Below are positions 49,154 through 56,915 of a DNA stretch of 64,000 nucleotides, piece by piece. This DNA comes from Actinomadura litoris (lineage in GTDB: Bacteria; Actinomycetota; Actinomycetes; Streptosporangiales; Streptosporangiaceae): positions 62,001 to 126,000 of the forward strand of contig NZ_WOFH01000013.1 in assembly GCF_009733595.1 (NCBI RefSeq), read 5' to 3'. Under the pieces are notes generated by a model that did no database searches, was not told where the DNA came from, and was given only the letters and a program-made list of their open reading frames with translations. The first letter of the stretch is position 1, and each line of letters begins with the position of its first letter. Position numbers and translations under genes: made by a program.

Positions 49154-49770
49154 CCCACCAAACCAGACAAAAGTTGTTTTCAGGCTAAACAATCCGAGCG
49201 GCGGGCGCGAGGGCCTTAACTGGAGGGCACCGCCGATTGGCAGCGGACAACGGTCTCACCCGGCACAATACAGCGCCGCCGCCTCACCCCTTGGCCGATC
49301 CCCCTCCGTGACTCCCGGCATTCATCGCGCCATGGCCCCCAATGCGCCGATTGGACAACAGCAGCCGCAGGTCCACCCGCGCGGCTCCCACCTGCGCACC
49401 CCGGGGACGCGGACGGCTTCGATTAACTTCAAGGGCCGGGCCGCCGGGCTTGGACGGGTCCACCTTCGCCGGACCGGCCCATGGAGACCTATCGATTTTA
49501 TGGAGAAGACGCTCACCCGCGAAGAAGCGCTTTTTCGAAAACAGCCCATCACCTTCGGCCACGAACGCCTTTCGATGCGTGAGCACAAGCAACCGTTTGC
49601 GTGATTGCCCGATCACCGGGAGTCGGTCGCGCGGCGGTCGGGCGGCCCTCTGGAAGCGCTGCTTCGGTCAGCGATCAACAGGAGTTTCGGCCGACCCTTT
49701 CCAGGAGGATGGAACGTTCGAGGCTGGTGGGGCGGGTGGGAGCATGAGATCGAACTGCCTGGGACGCCGA
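49154..49770. other. Long stretch without a convincing gene
   Basis: Over 600 bases with mixed GC content and only short frames on both strands; the longest (49284-49616, minus) has unnatural composition. AT-richer patches near 49490-49560 and 49775 may hold promoters or a small RNA, but I see no firm signal. Part of it (from about 49700) resembles the region upstream of the second DUF4360 gene. Confidence 0.4.
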
Positions 49771-49968
49771 TGTTTAAAAAAGTTAAGACAGAAAGTCTAT
49801 CGAAAAAGACGCCGTTGACCCCCTTCCTCGGATAGGAATACGGTCACGAACGATTACCGGCTGCGAGGTGATCGCAGGAGAAGTCGCGAGCGACGGCAGC
49901 CAGGAAATGTCCGGGCGACCAGCAGGGCCGCGCCGGTCCCCCTCCCGATTCGGTTGGAAGCCCAACAC
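49771..49968 (+). repeat. Duplicated upstream region, copy 1
   Basis: This block, from TGTTTAAA to the ATG of the first DUF4360 gene, aligns almost base for base with 50733-50931 before the second gene. Shared landmarks are TATCGAAAAA, GTTGACCCCCTTCC, CGATTACCGGCTGCGAGGTG and GACCAGCAGGGCCGCGCCGG. The duplication thus covered promoter and gene. Confidence 0.85.
49815..49844 (+). promoter_or_regulatory. Promoter of the first DUF4360 gene
   Basis: TTGACC (49815-49820), 18 bases, TACGGT (49839-49844). The second copy has TTGACC, 18 bases, TACCGT at 50778-50807. The hexamers and spacing are kept while the spacer changed, which supports function. The 5' leader would be about 115 bases. Confidence 0.65.
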
Positions 49969-50610
49969 ATGATGAATTCCAAACGTACGGCGACGGCGTT
50001 AGCGGGTACCCTCGGCCTGACCGCCCCGACGGCTGCTCCCACGTCCGCGGCACCGGCGCCGGCCATGCCGGAGGGCGCTAGCATCGAGGTGGTCTCCGTC
50101 AACGGCTCCGGCTGCGCGAAGGGGTCGGGGACGGTCGTGATGTCCGAGGACAGGACCGGCTTCACCGTCAACCACAGCCGCGATCTCGCCTACGCCGGCA
50201 ATGGCGCGCCGGTGACGGCCTCCCGGAAGAACTGCCAGATCAGCCTGCTGGTCAAAGCCCCGCACGACTACACCTACGCCATCGGCGGCGCCGACTACCG
50301 CGGTTTCGCCGGGCTGGAGCGCGGCGCGAGCGTCCGGCTGCGAACGCGCTACTATTTCCAGGGACTACGGGACGATTCGAAGGTCGATCACGCGCTCCAG
50401 GGCCCGTATTTCGATGGTTGGCAGTTCACCGACGTGATCTCCACGCCCCACCTCGCCTACAAGGCATGCGGCGAGGATCGCGCCCTCAACATCAACACCG
50501 AGCTGCGCGTGGATCCCGGAACCTCGGGCAGCGACAAGATGAGCTTTGTGTCGATGGAATCCACGAGCAGTAGTGCACGCTATGACTTCGCGTGGAAGCG
50601 CTGCCCCTGA
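49969..50610 (+). CDS. DUF4360 secreted protein, copy 1
   Basis: 213 residues. Signal peptide MMNSKRTATALAGTLGLTAP to about residue 28 (TSAAP). The mature part is a DUF4360 domain: IEVVSVNGSGCAKGSGTVVM, NHSRDLAYAGNGAPVTASRK-NCQISLLVKAP, YTYAIGGADYRGFAGLERGA, LNINTELRVDPG and the terminal SARYDFAWKRCP. Four cysteines keep the family positions. DUF4360 proteins are extracellular, probably beta-sandwich, function unknown. First of three tandem paralogues, the most diverged of the three. Confidence 0.9.
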   Translation: MMNSKRTATALAGTLGLTAPTAAPTSAAPAPAMPEGASIEVVSVNGSGCAKGSGTVVMSEDRTGFTVNHSRDLAYAGNGAPVTASRKNCQISLLVKAPHDYTYAIGGADYRGFAGLERGASVRLRTRYYFQGLRDDSKVDHALQGPYFDGWQFTDVISTPHLAYKACGEDRALNINTELRVDPGTSGSDKMSFVSMESTSSSARYDFAWKRCP

Positions 50611-50732
50611 CTCCTGGACCTGGTCCCCTGGCAAATGATCCACAGGTGTTTCGGCTGCCCTCTTTTCGGCCGCCCCCCAGTGGTGCCGGTCGGGCGGCCG
50701 TGAGTTCGAGATCGGGCGGCCCCGGACCCGGG

Positions 50733-50931
50733 TGTTTAAAACAAGTTACGACAGAAACTTTATCGAAAAAGCCGATGTTGACCCCCTTCCGTCCGCGGGA
50801 ATACCGTGACAAACGATTACCGGCTGCGAGGTGATCACCGGTAAATCCGTAAGCGACAGCAGCTAGGAAATGTCCGGCCGACCAGCAGGGCCGCGCCGGA
50901 AACCTCCCCGATTCGCGTGAAAGACCAACAC
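50733..50931 (+). repeat. Duplicated upstream region, copy 2
   Basis: Partner of 49771-49968. Includes the second promoter (50778-50807) and ends at the ATG of the second DUF4360 gene. The third gene lacks this block and has only 88 bases of upstream DNA, so it may rely on read-through from copy 2. Confidence 0.85.
50778..50807 (+). promoter_or_regulatory. Promoter of the second DUF4360 gene
   Basis: TTGACC (50778-50783), an 18-base spacer and TACCGT (50802-50807), matching the promoter of copy 1 in both hexamers and spacing. Confidence 0.65.
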
Positions 50932-51567
50932 ATGATGAATGCAAAACGAACGGCGATCGTGCTGGCAGGCGCCCTCGGCCTGGCCGCGCTGACGACTGCT
51001 CCCGCGTCCGCCGCCCCGCCCATACCCGACGGCGTCAGTGTTGAGGTGGCGGCCGTCAACGGCTCCGGCTGCCCGCAGGGCACGTCGTCGGTGGTGATCT
51101 CCGAGGACAGGACCGCCTTCACCGTCAGCTACAGCGACTACCTCGCCTACGACGGCGGCAACGCGCCACCGGCCGACTCCCGAAAGAACTGTCAGATCAG
51201 CCTGCGCGTCAACGCTCCCGACAACTACACCTACGCCATCAGCGGCGTCGAGCACCGCGGCTTCGCCGGGCTGGAGCGCGGGACGAGCGGCCTGCTGCGC
51301 ACGAACTACTACTTCCAGGGACACCCGGGCAACCAGCTGGTCGATCACGCGCTCAAGGGCCCGTATGTCGACGGCTGGCAGTTCGACGACCAGATCCCCG
51401 TCCAGCAGCTCGTCTACAAGCCGTGTGGCGAGTCCCGCAACCTCAACCTCAACACCGAACTGCGCGTGGACGCCGGAAGCTCCGACGGCGACAAGATGAG
51501 CTTCCTGTCGCTGGACTCCACCCACGGCAGCGCGCGCTACGACTTCGCTTGGAAGCGCTGCCCCTAG
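50932..51567 (+). CDS. DUF4360 secreted protein, copy 2
   Basis: 211 residues; the ATG-ATG start (50932) matches the other copies, and the five codons before it are open only by chance. Signal peptide MMNAKRTAIVLAGALGLAAL to PASAA. Mature landmarks: VNGSGCPQGTSSVVISEDRT, AFTVSYSDYLAYDGGNAPPA, YTYAISGVEHRGFAGLERGT, LNLNTELRVDAGSSDGDKMS. It is closest to copy 3 in the N-terminal half. Presumably secreted; role unknown, as for the family. Confidence 0.92.
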   Translation: MMNAKRTAIVLAGALGLAALTTAPASAAPPIPDGVSVEVAAVNGSGCPQGTSSVVISEDRTAFTVSYSDYLAYDGGNAPPADSRKNCQISLRVNAPDNYTYAISGVEHRGFAGLERGTSGLLRTNYYFQGHPGNQLVDHALKGPYVDGWQFDDQIPVQQLVYKPCGESRNLNLNTELRVDAGSSDGDKMSFLSLDSTHGSARYDFAWKRCP

Positions 51568-51593
51568 CTCCCAGATCGAGACCCTCGGCGAAT

Positions 51594-51626
51594 GGCCGGG
51601 GCGACCGGCAAAAGGCCGCCCCGGCC
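51594..51626 (+). terminator. Hairpin between DUF4360 copies 2 and 3
   Basis: GGCCGGGGCG (51594-51603) pairs with CGCCCCGGCC (51617-51626) over a 13-base loop, 27 bases after the stop of copy 2 and 30 bases before copy 3. No T-run. It could end or attenuate the transcript before copy 3. Confidence 0.6.
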
Positions 51627-51655
51627 TCCCACCCGATTCGCGCGGAAGACAACAC

Positions 51656-52285
51656 ATGATGAATGCCAAAAGTACGACGGTCGTGCTGGCAGGCGCCCTC
51701 GGCCTGGCCGCCCTGACGACCGCTCCCGCCTCCGCGGCCCCGGCTGCCCCGGAAGGGGTCAGCATCGAGGTCGCCTCCGTCAACGGCTCCGGCTGCCCGC
51801 AGGGCACGTCGTCGGTGGTGATCTCCGAAAACAGGACCGCCTTCACCGTCAACTACAGCGAGTACCTCGCCTACGCCGGCGGTGAGGCGCCACCGACGGC
51901 CTTCCGGAAGAACTGCCAGATCAACCTGCGCGTCCGCCACCCGGCCAACTACACCTACGGCATCATCGGCGCCGACCATCGCGGCTTCGCGGGGTTGCAG
52001 GCCGGGGCCACCGGCCTGGTGCGGACGAGCTACTACTTCCAGGGGTCGCCGACGAACCAGGTGGGCGACCACCAGCTCAAGGGTCCCTACGCCGACGACT
52101 GGCAGTTCAGCGACAGGTTCTCAGACGTGCGCTACAAGCCGTGTGACGAGGAGCGCAATCTCAACCTCAACACCGAACTGCGGGTGAACGCGGGAGGCTC
52201 CGACAGCGACAAGATGAGCTTCCTGTCGATGGACTCCACCCACAGCAGCGCGCGCTACCTCTTCGCGTGGAGGCGCTGCCCCTAG
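51656..52285 (+). CDS. DUF4360 secreted protein, copy 3
   Basis: 209 residues. Signal peptide MMNAKSTTVVLAGALGLAAL to PASAAP. Mature landmarks: VNGSGCPQGTSSVVISENRT, AFTVNYSEYLAYAGGEAPPT, YTYGIIGADHRGFAGLQAGA, LNLNTELRVNAGGSDSDKMS, ending SARYLFAWRRCP. Same length class and cysteine positions as the other copies. It shares the 30 bases just before the ATG with the deleted fourth copy. Confidence 0.92.
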   Translation: MMNAKSTTVVLAGALGLAALTTAPASAAPAAPEGVSIEVASVNGSGCPQGTSSVVISENRTAFTVNYSEYLAYAGGEAPPTAFRKNCQINLRVRHPANYTYGIIGADHRGFAGLQAGATGLVRTSYYFQGSPTNQVGDHQLKGPYADDWQFSDRFSDVRYKPCDEERNLNLNTELRVNAGGSDSDKMSFLSMDSTHSSARYLFAWRRCP

Positions 52286-52297
52286 TTCTCAGCGCGA

Positions 52298-52341
52298 GGC
52301 CCCCGGCGAATGGTCGCAGCGACATGGCCGCGCCGGGGGCC
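52298..52341 (+). terminator. Hairpin after DUF4360 copy 3
   Basis: GGCCCCCGGCG (52298-52308) pairs with CGCCGGGGGCC (52331-52341), 12 bases after the stop of copy 3. The 22-base loop is long. Its arms match those of the tight hairpin after the fourth copy (52461-52488), so it belongs to the duplicated unit. Confidence 0.55.
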
Positions 52342-52369
52342 CCTCCCGCTTCGTGTGGAAGGCGGAGAC

Positions 52370-52450
52370 ATGATGAATGCCGAACGCACAGCGATGGAAT
52401 CCCTTCGCAGCAGCGCGCGCTATCTCCTCGCGTGGAAGCGCCGCCCCTAG
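52370..52450 (+). pseudogene. DUF4360 copy 4, internally deleted to 26 codons
   Basis: The ATG-ATG start MMNAERTA is joined in frame to a C-terminal piece, MESLRSSARYLLAWKRRP, followed by the usual TAG. This equals the first eight and last 16-18 residues of the paralogues, so about 550 bases have been lost from the middle. The signal peptide is gone and the last cysteine has become arginine. The frame survived, but the product cannot be a DUF4360 protein; I treat it as a deletion remnant. Confidence 0.85.
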
Positions 52451-52995
52451 ATTTCAGGTCGAGGCCCCCGGCGAATGCCGGGGGCCTCCCTGTCGGCGGA
52501 GCCATTCGTGCATGGCGGAATAGTCGGCCCAGTGAGCCCTTCCCGGGCGTCGACACGGTGGAGGAGGGCCTTGCCTTCATGGTGGGCGGCAACCCAGGAA
52601 CGGTCGGCCGGGGTGATGTCGTCATCGACCCACACGAACAGCCGTCCCGCGGCCCAGGCGACGAGCGGCCGGGTCTTCCAGTGCATCCCGCGACGCGCGT
52701 CCAACTCGTCCAAGTCCGCGGTATCGGGCCAGATGACGGCCTCCAGCGGTGGCAGACCGAGCAGTGGGCAGAGGCATTCGTTCGCCTCCGACATCCAGGT
52801 CGTGGCCCAGACGAGGCGGCACTTCAGAGCCGTCAGCCGGGGCCCGTGCCCGGGGTCGACCCTGTTCAGGAGCGGATGGGACACGGCCAGATGACGGGCC
52901 ACCGGGTAGGTCGGATAGGGACGCGCGGCCCCGAAGGGAATGAGCGGGCCGTCCACGTCGAGGAAGAGCACGGGAAGGTCGGGGGTGCCTGTCAC
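52447..52995 (-). CDS. HAD-like hydrolase
   Basis: 182 residues from a GTG at 52993-52995 (VTGTPDLPVLFLDVDGPLIP). Motif I is FLDVDG with the nucleophile aspartate near residue 12; a threonine in VWATTWMSEAN serves as motif II; FVWVDDDITPADRSW holds the acidic motif IV. This is the pattern of small actinomycete HAD proteins often named only as HAD domain proteins; the substrate is unknown. The 3' end overlaps the deleted DUF4360 copy by 4 bases and contains its terminator, so the original C-terminus may have been replaced by the duplicated DNA. Confidence 0.8.
   Translation of the reverse strand: MTGTPDLPVLFLDVDGPLIPFGAARPYPTYPVARHLAVSHPLLNRVDPGHGPRLTALKCRLVWATTWMSEANECLCPLLGLPPLEAVIWPDTADLDELDARRGMHWKTRPLVAWAAGRLFVWVDDDITPADRSWVAAHHEGKALLHRVDAREGLTGPTIPPCTNGSADREAPGIRRGPRPEI
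52461..52488. terminator. Strong hairpin between convergent genes
   Basis: GAGGCCCCCGGC (52461-52472) pairs perfectly with GCCGGGGGCCTC (52477-52488) around a GAAT loop: 12 base pairs. It lies just after the deleted DUF4360 copy and inside the last 14 codons of the convergent HAD gene. Confidence 0.75.
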
Positions 52996-53163
52996 CGGTG
53001 CACAGTAGCGCTCTCGTCCCGTTCGGCTACCCGTGTTCCGATTGGATTCCAACGGGGTTCCAGCGGGGCTGCGCGATCATCTTTGCTGCCTGCGCGGTGC
53101 GGGCGGGAAAGGTGAACCCCGACTCTCCTGGGAAATGGCATGGGACGCGTTTCGTCCATGCCG

Positions 53164-53196
53164 GTGAAGGCGGCCTTGTGTGCGGGCCGCCTTCAC
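53164..53196. terminator. Hairpin in the divergent region before the phospholipase gene
   Basis: GTGAAGGCGGCC (53164-53175) pairs with GGCCGCCTTCAC (53185-53196), 12 perfect pairs over a 9-base loop, then TCTT. It sits between divergent genes, 168 bases before the phospholipase start, so it may be an attenuator of that gene or a leftover terminator. Confidence 0.5.
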
Positions 53197-53364
53197 TCTT
53201 GGTGACGCCCGGTGACGGCGGTTCGGCCCGGTCCCGTTCACCGCGGCGTTGCCTCCCTTCATTGAGCCGTCGCCTTCCTGTGGCGTTCGCGTACGCGTCG
53301 CGGGGTGTTCCCCGGCACCTGCTGCTCTGGTGCCCCTCAGTCGCTCCAGAAAGGCACCCCGGCC

Positions 53365-55389
53365 ATGGCTGAACTCGATCGGCGGCGTTTTCTGCAACTG
53401 GCAGGCGGGACGGCGGCGCTCTCGGCGCTGCCCGAGAGCATCGCGCGGGCGGAGGCGATCCCCGCGCACCGGCGTACCGGCACCATCCGCGATGTCGAGC
53501 ACATCGTCGTCCTCATGCAGGAGAACCGGTCCTTCGACCACTATCTCGGCGCGCTGCGCGGGGTTCGGGGCTTCGGCGACCCCCGGCCGGTGACGCTGCC
53601 GAACGGCAGGACGGTCTGGCACCAGCCGGACGGCGGCCGGGAGGTGCTGCCGTTCCGCCCGGACGCCGACGACCTCGGGCTCCAGTTCATCCAGGGCCTC
53701 AACCACGATTGGACCGGTGGGCACAAGGCGTGGAACCAGGGAAGGTACGACCAGTGGATTCCCGCCAAGGGAACGACGACGATGGCGTATCTGACGCGCA
53801 AGGACATCCCGTTCCACTACGCGCTGGCGGACGCGTTCACGGTGTGCGACGCCTACCACTGCTCGTTCATCGGGAACACCGACCCGAACCGCTACTACAT
53901 GTGGACGGGATACACGGGCAATGACGGCAAGGGCGGCGGCCCCGTCCTCGCCAACGATGAGCGCGGTTATGACTGGACCACCTATCCCGAGCGGCTGGAG
54001 CAGGCCGGGGTGTCGTGGAAGGTCTACCAGGACGCGGGCGACGGCCTCGACGCCAAGGGCTCATGGGGTTGGACGAACGATCCGTACATCGGCAACTACG
54101 GCGACAACTCGCTGCTCTACTTCAACAGGTACCGCAACGCCGCCCCGGGCGATCCGCTGTTCGAAAAGGCGCGGACTGGCACGAACGCCAAGGCCGGTGA
54201 CGACCTGTTCCGCATTCTCCGCTCAGATGTCCAGAACGGAAGGCTCCCCCAGATCTCGTGGATCGCGGCGCCCGAAGCCTTCAGCGAGCACCCGAACTGG
54301 CCCGTCAACTACGGCGCCTGGTACATCGCGAAGGTGCTGGACGCGCTGACCGCCGATCCGGAGGTGTGGAGCAGGACCGCCCTGCTCATCACCTACGACG
54401 AGAACGACGGCTTCTTCGACCACGTCCCGCCGCCCTATCCGTCCGACTCGCGGGAGCGGGGCGGCTCGACGGCCGACATCACGACGGAGATCTACCCGGG
54501 GTCGTCCACGTACGCGCGCGGGCCGTACGGGCTGGGGCAGCGCGTTCCGATGTTCGTGGTGTCGCCGTGGAGCAAGGGCGGCTGGGCGTGCTCGCAGGTG
54601 TTCGACCACACGTCCGTCATCCGGTTCATGGAGCGGCGTTTCGGCGTCCGGGAGCCGAATATCTCGCCGTGGCGGCGCGCCATCTGCGGTGACCTCACCT
54701 CGGCGTTCGATTTCGCGCGCCCGGACAAGCGGCCCGCGACGCTGCCCGACACCAGCCGTTACGCGCCCAAGGACCACGACCGGCACGAAGACTACGTGCC
54801 CAAGCCGCCGGCGAATCCCGCTCTCCCCAAGCAGGAGCCCGGTCTGCGTCCGGCGCGGCCGCTGCCGTACACGCCGTCGGTGGACGGAAAGGCCGCCGGC
54901 AACGAGTTCACCCTCCGCTTCTCCTCGGGCAGCGGCGAGGGAATCTGCTACCTGGTGACCTCGGCGAACCGGACGGACGGCCCGTGGAGCTACACCGTCC
55001 ACAATAGGCGGACGTTGACGGAGACCTGGAGCACCGGCGGCGCCTACGAGTTCTCGGTGTTCGGCCCCAACGGGTTCCTCCGCCGGTATTCGGGCGAGGG
55101 CGCCGGGCCCGAGGTGTCGGTGCATCACAGCGGCGGCTCGCTCCACCTCGTCCTGGTGAACAACGGACGGACGTCCCGCCGCCTCACGGTCAGCGACGGC
55201 TACAACGACCGCTCGGTGAGCTACTCGATCCGGCCGGGCGGGCGCGCCGTCCACCGCGTTCCCCTGCGCCGGACCGGTTCCTGGTACGACGTGTCCGTGA
55301 CCTGTTCCGGCGACGCGTCCTTCCTGCGGCGGCTGGCCGGTCATGTCGAGGACGGCAGGCCGAGCACCACCGATCCCGGGATCGGCTGA
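53365..55389 (+). CDS. TAT-exported phospholipase C (phosphoesterase family)
   Basis: 674 residues from the ATG at 53365, with GAAAGG upstream. The signal is a twin-arginine one: ELDRRRFLQLAGGTAALSAL. The phosphoesterase domain follows, with IVVLMQENRSFDHYLGALRG (metal ligands Glu-Asn), HDWTGGHKAWNQGRYDQWIP, SFIGNTDPNRYYMWTGY, LLITYDENDGFFDHVPPP and VFDHTSVIRFMERRFGV. Two C-terminal beta domains (about 495-665) match the DUF756 repeats of bacterial phospholipases C. It should cleave phosphatidylcholine or sphingomyelin outside the cell, giving phosphate and lipid. Single gene. Confidence 0.95.
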   Translation: MAELDRRRFLQLAGGTAALSALPESIARAEAIPAHRRTGTIRDVEHIVVLMQENRSFDHYLGALRGVRGFGDPRPVTLPNGRTVWHQPDGGREVLPFRPDADDLGLQFIQGLNHDWTGGHKAWNQGRYDQWIPAKGTTTMAYLTRKDIPFHYALADAFTVCDAYHCSFIGNTDPNRYYMWTGYTGNDGKGGGPVLANDERGYDWTTYPERLEQAGVSWKVYQDAGDGLDAKGSWGWTNDPYIGNYGDNSLLYFNRYRNAAPGDPLFEKARTGTNAKAGDDLFRILRSDVQNGRLPQISWIAAPEAFSEHPNWPVNYGAWYIAKVLDALTADPEVWSRTALLITYDENDGFFDHVPPPYPSDSRERGGSTADITTEIYPGSSTYARGPYGLGQRVPMFVVSPWSKGGWACSQVFDHTSVIRFMERRFGVREPNISPWRRAICGDLTSAFDFARPDKRPATLPDTSRYAPKDHDRHEDYVPKPPANPALPKQEPGLRPARPLPYTPSVDGKAAGNEFTLRFSSGSGEGICYLVTSANRTDGPWSYTVHNRRTLTETWSTGGAYEFSVFGPNGFLRRYSGEGAGPEVSVHHSGGSLHLVLVNNGRTSRRLTVSDGYNDRSVSYSIRPGGRAVHRVPLRRTGSWYDVSVTCSGDASFLRRLAGHVEDGRPSTTDPGIG

Positions 55390-55469
55390 GAAATCTTCCG
55401 GCGCGATGTCGCGAACGCGGCGTCCGGTTCGACCTATGTGTGCAGCAACCCTCTGAGAAGGAGCCCATC

Positions 55470-55895
55470 ATGCACGCAGGAACCGCCGCCGCCGTCCGCG
55501 ACCTCCCCCTCTGGCTGGTCGGAGCCGTCGCGGGCGCCGCGGCCTGCGCCGCCACCGAGGTGTACGGCCTGGTCGCGCGGGTCGCCGGCGTCCCGATGGA
55601 GGCCGGGAGCATCGGCGCCTCGACCGCCGACCCGGTCACCGTCGGGATGTTCGCGATGGGCACGGTCATCGGCACCGTCCTCGGCACCGTCCTGGCGCTG
55701 GTGCTCGCGCGCTACGCGTCCCGTCCGGCCCGGATCTTCGTGATCGTCACCGTCGCCCTGGCGGCGCTGTCGCTGGTCAGCCCGCTCGCGGCCGGCGACA
55801 CCGCGATCTCGACCAAGGTCATGCTGGCGCTCGCGCACGTGCTGGCGGCGGCGATCGTCATCCCGATGATCGCGCGCCGCCTCGCCCGTTCGTGA
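55470..55895 (+). CDS. Four-helix membrane protein, DUF6069-like
   Basis: 141 residues from the ATG at 55470 after GAGAAGGAG. Four membrane segments are visible: LWLVGAVAGAAACAATEVYG, VTVGMFAMGTVIGTVLGTVL-ALVLA, FVIVTVALAALSLVSPLAA and MLALAHVLAAAIVIPMIARR. The layout with AAGDTAISTKVMLALAHVLA matches DUF6069. Function unknown. Its 3' end overlaps the convergent cyclase gene by 38 bases. Confidence 0.82.
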   Translation: MHAGTAAAVRDLPLWLVGAVAGAAACAATEVYGLVARVAGVPMEAGSIGASTADPVTVGMFAMGTVIGTVLGTVLALVLARYASRPARIFVIVTVALAALSLVSPLAAGDTAISTKVMLALAHVLAAAIVIPMIARRLARS

Positions 55896-56865
55896 CCGCG
55901 CGCCGCAGCAGGCGGGGGCGGACCCTGCCGAGCCCCTGGAGCGGGCGGGGACGCAGGTCCGTCACGTCGTACCCGCCGGACGGGAGCGCCGCCGCCAGCG
56001 CGCCGTCGACCAGCACCGTCCCCGCGCGGGCGGTCGCGGTGAGGCGCGCGGCCAGGTTGACCGGCGTGCCGAAGACGTCGCCGAGGCGCTGGATGACCTC
56101 GCCGTAGGCCATCCCGACACGGACCTTGGGGACCTCGGGGTCGGCGTTGAAGCGCTCGGCGATCCGCAGGCCGATCTCGGCGGCGGCTCCCGGGTCGGAC
56201 GCGACGAACAGCACCTCGTCGCCGAGGGTCTTGACGACGCGTCCGCCGTGCTCGGCGACGGCCTCGGCGGCCGTGGACTCAAAGCGCTCCACGAACGCGG
56301 CCAGCGCGTCGCCGTCCAGGCGGCGGCTGAGCTGCGTGAACGAGACGACGTCGGCGAATCCGACCGAGAGCCAGGCGACGCCCGCGGCGGGGTCGGCGCT
56401 CGCCGACGCGGTCGTCGCGGCGGCGCGCATCCCGGCGGCGGCGAGTTGGCGCCGCCAGCCGTGCAGCAGCAGGCGCTCGAACGCCGGGCGCAGCTCGCCC
56501 GTGGCGGCGAGCGCGGCGGCGACGTCGGCGGTGGCGGCCTCGCCGAGGCGCTGGAGCCACACGTCCCCGAGCCAGCTCGCGAGCCGTCCCATCGTCTGCC
56601 CGACCGCGCGGGCGAGCTGGAGCACCATCTCCTCGTCGATCAGGTCGTCCCGGAGGAGGTCCTTGATCTCGCGGAGCGCGTCGGCGTCGCCGTCGGTGAA
56701 GGCCACCTCGTCGTCCGGCGGCGTGGGGAAGCCGAGGGCCTGCCAGATGCGGCGCGCGTAGTCGTCGGACACGCCGCTGAGGCGCTCGACCTCCGCGCGC
56801 GTGTGGCGGAGCGGGCCGCCGAGGAGGATCTCCTCGATGTCCTGGGGACGGCCGTCATGTGTCAT
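55858..56865 (-). CDS. Class III adenylate/guanylate cyclase
   Basis: 335 residues from the ATG at 56863-56865 (MTHDGRPQD). The N-terminal helical domain (RHTRAEVERLSGVSDDYARR-IWQALGFPTP) resembles the autoinhibitory or pH-sensing domain of mycobacterial Rv1264-type cyclases. The catalytic domain has VGFADVVSFTQLSRRLDGDA with the first metal Asp, GRVVKTLGDEVLFVASDPGA with Lys and the second Asp, and GDVFGTPVNLAARLTATARA with the Asn/Arg pair. All the residues needed for cAMP synthesis appear to be present. Cytosolic. MLHRL at 56880 is an alternative start. Confidence 0.93.
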   Translation of the reverse strand: MTHDGRPQDIEEILLGGPLRHTRAEVERLSGVSDDYARRIWQALGFPTPPDDEVAFTDGDADALREIKDLLRDDLIDEEMVLQLARAVGQTMGRLASWLGDVWLQRLGEAATADVAAALAATGELRPAFERLLLHGWRRQLAAAGMRAAATTASASADPAAGVAWLSVGFADVVSFTQLSRRLDGDALAAFVERFESTAAEAVAEHGGRVVKTLGDEVLFVASDPGAAAEIGLRIAERFNADPEVPKVRVGMAYGEVIQRLGDVFGTPVNLAARLTATARAGTVLVDGALAAALPSGGYDVTDLRPRPLQGLGRVRPRLLRRAVTNGRGGARSSG

Positions 56866-56915
56866 CAGTCGATGTAACACCAGCGCGCGGGACGATCACC
56901 AGCCGCCCCGGCGGA

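Noticed and set aside
49284..49616. 110-codon leftward frame upstream of the DUF4360 genes
   Set aside because: Unnatural composition, no family likeness, no good ribosome binding site.
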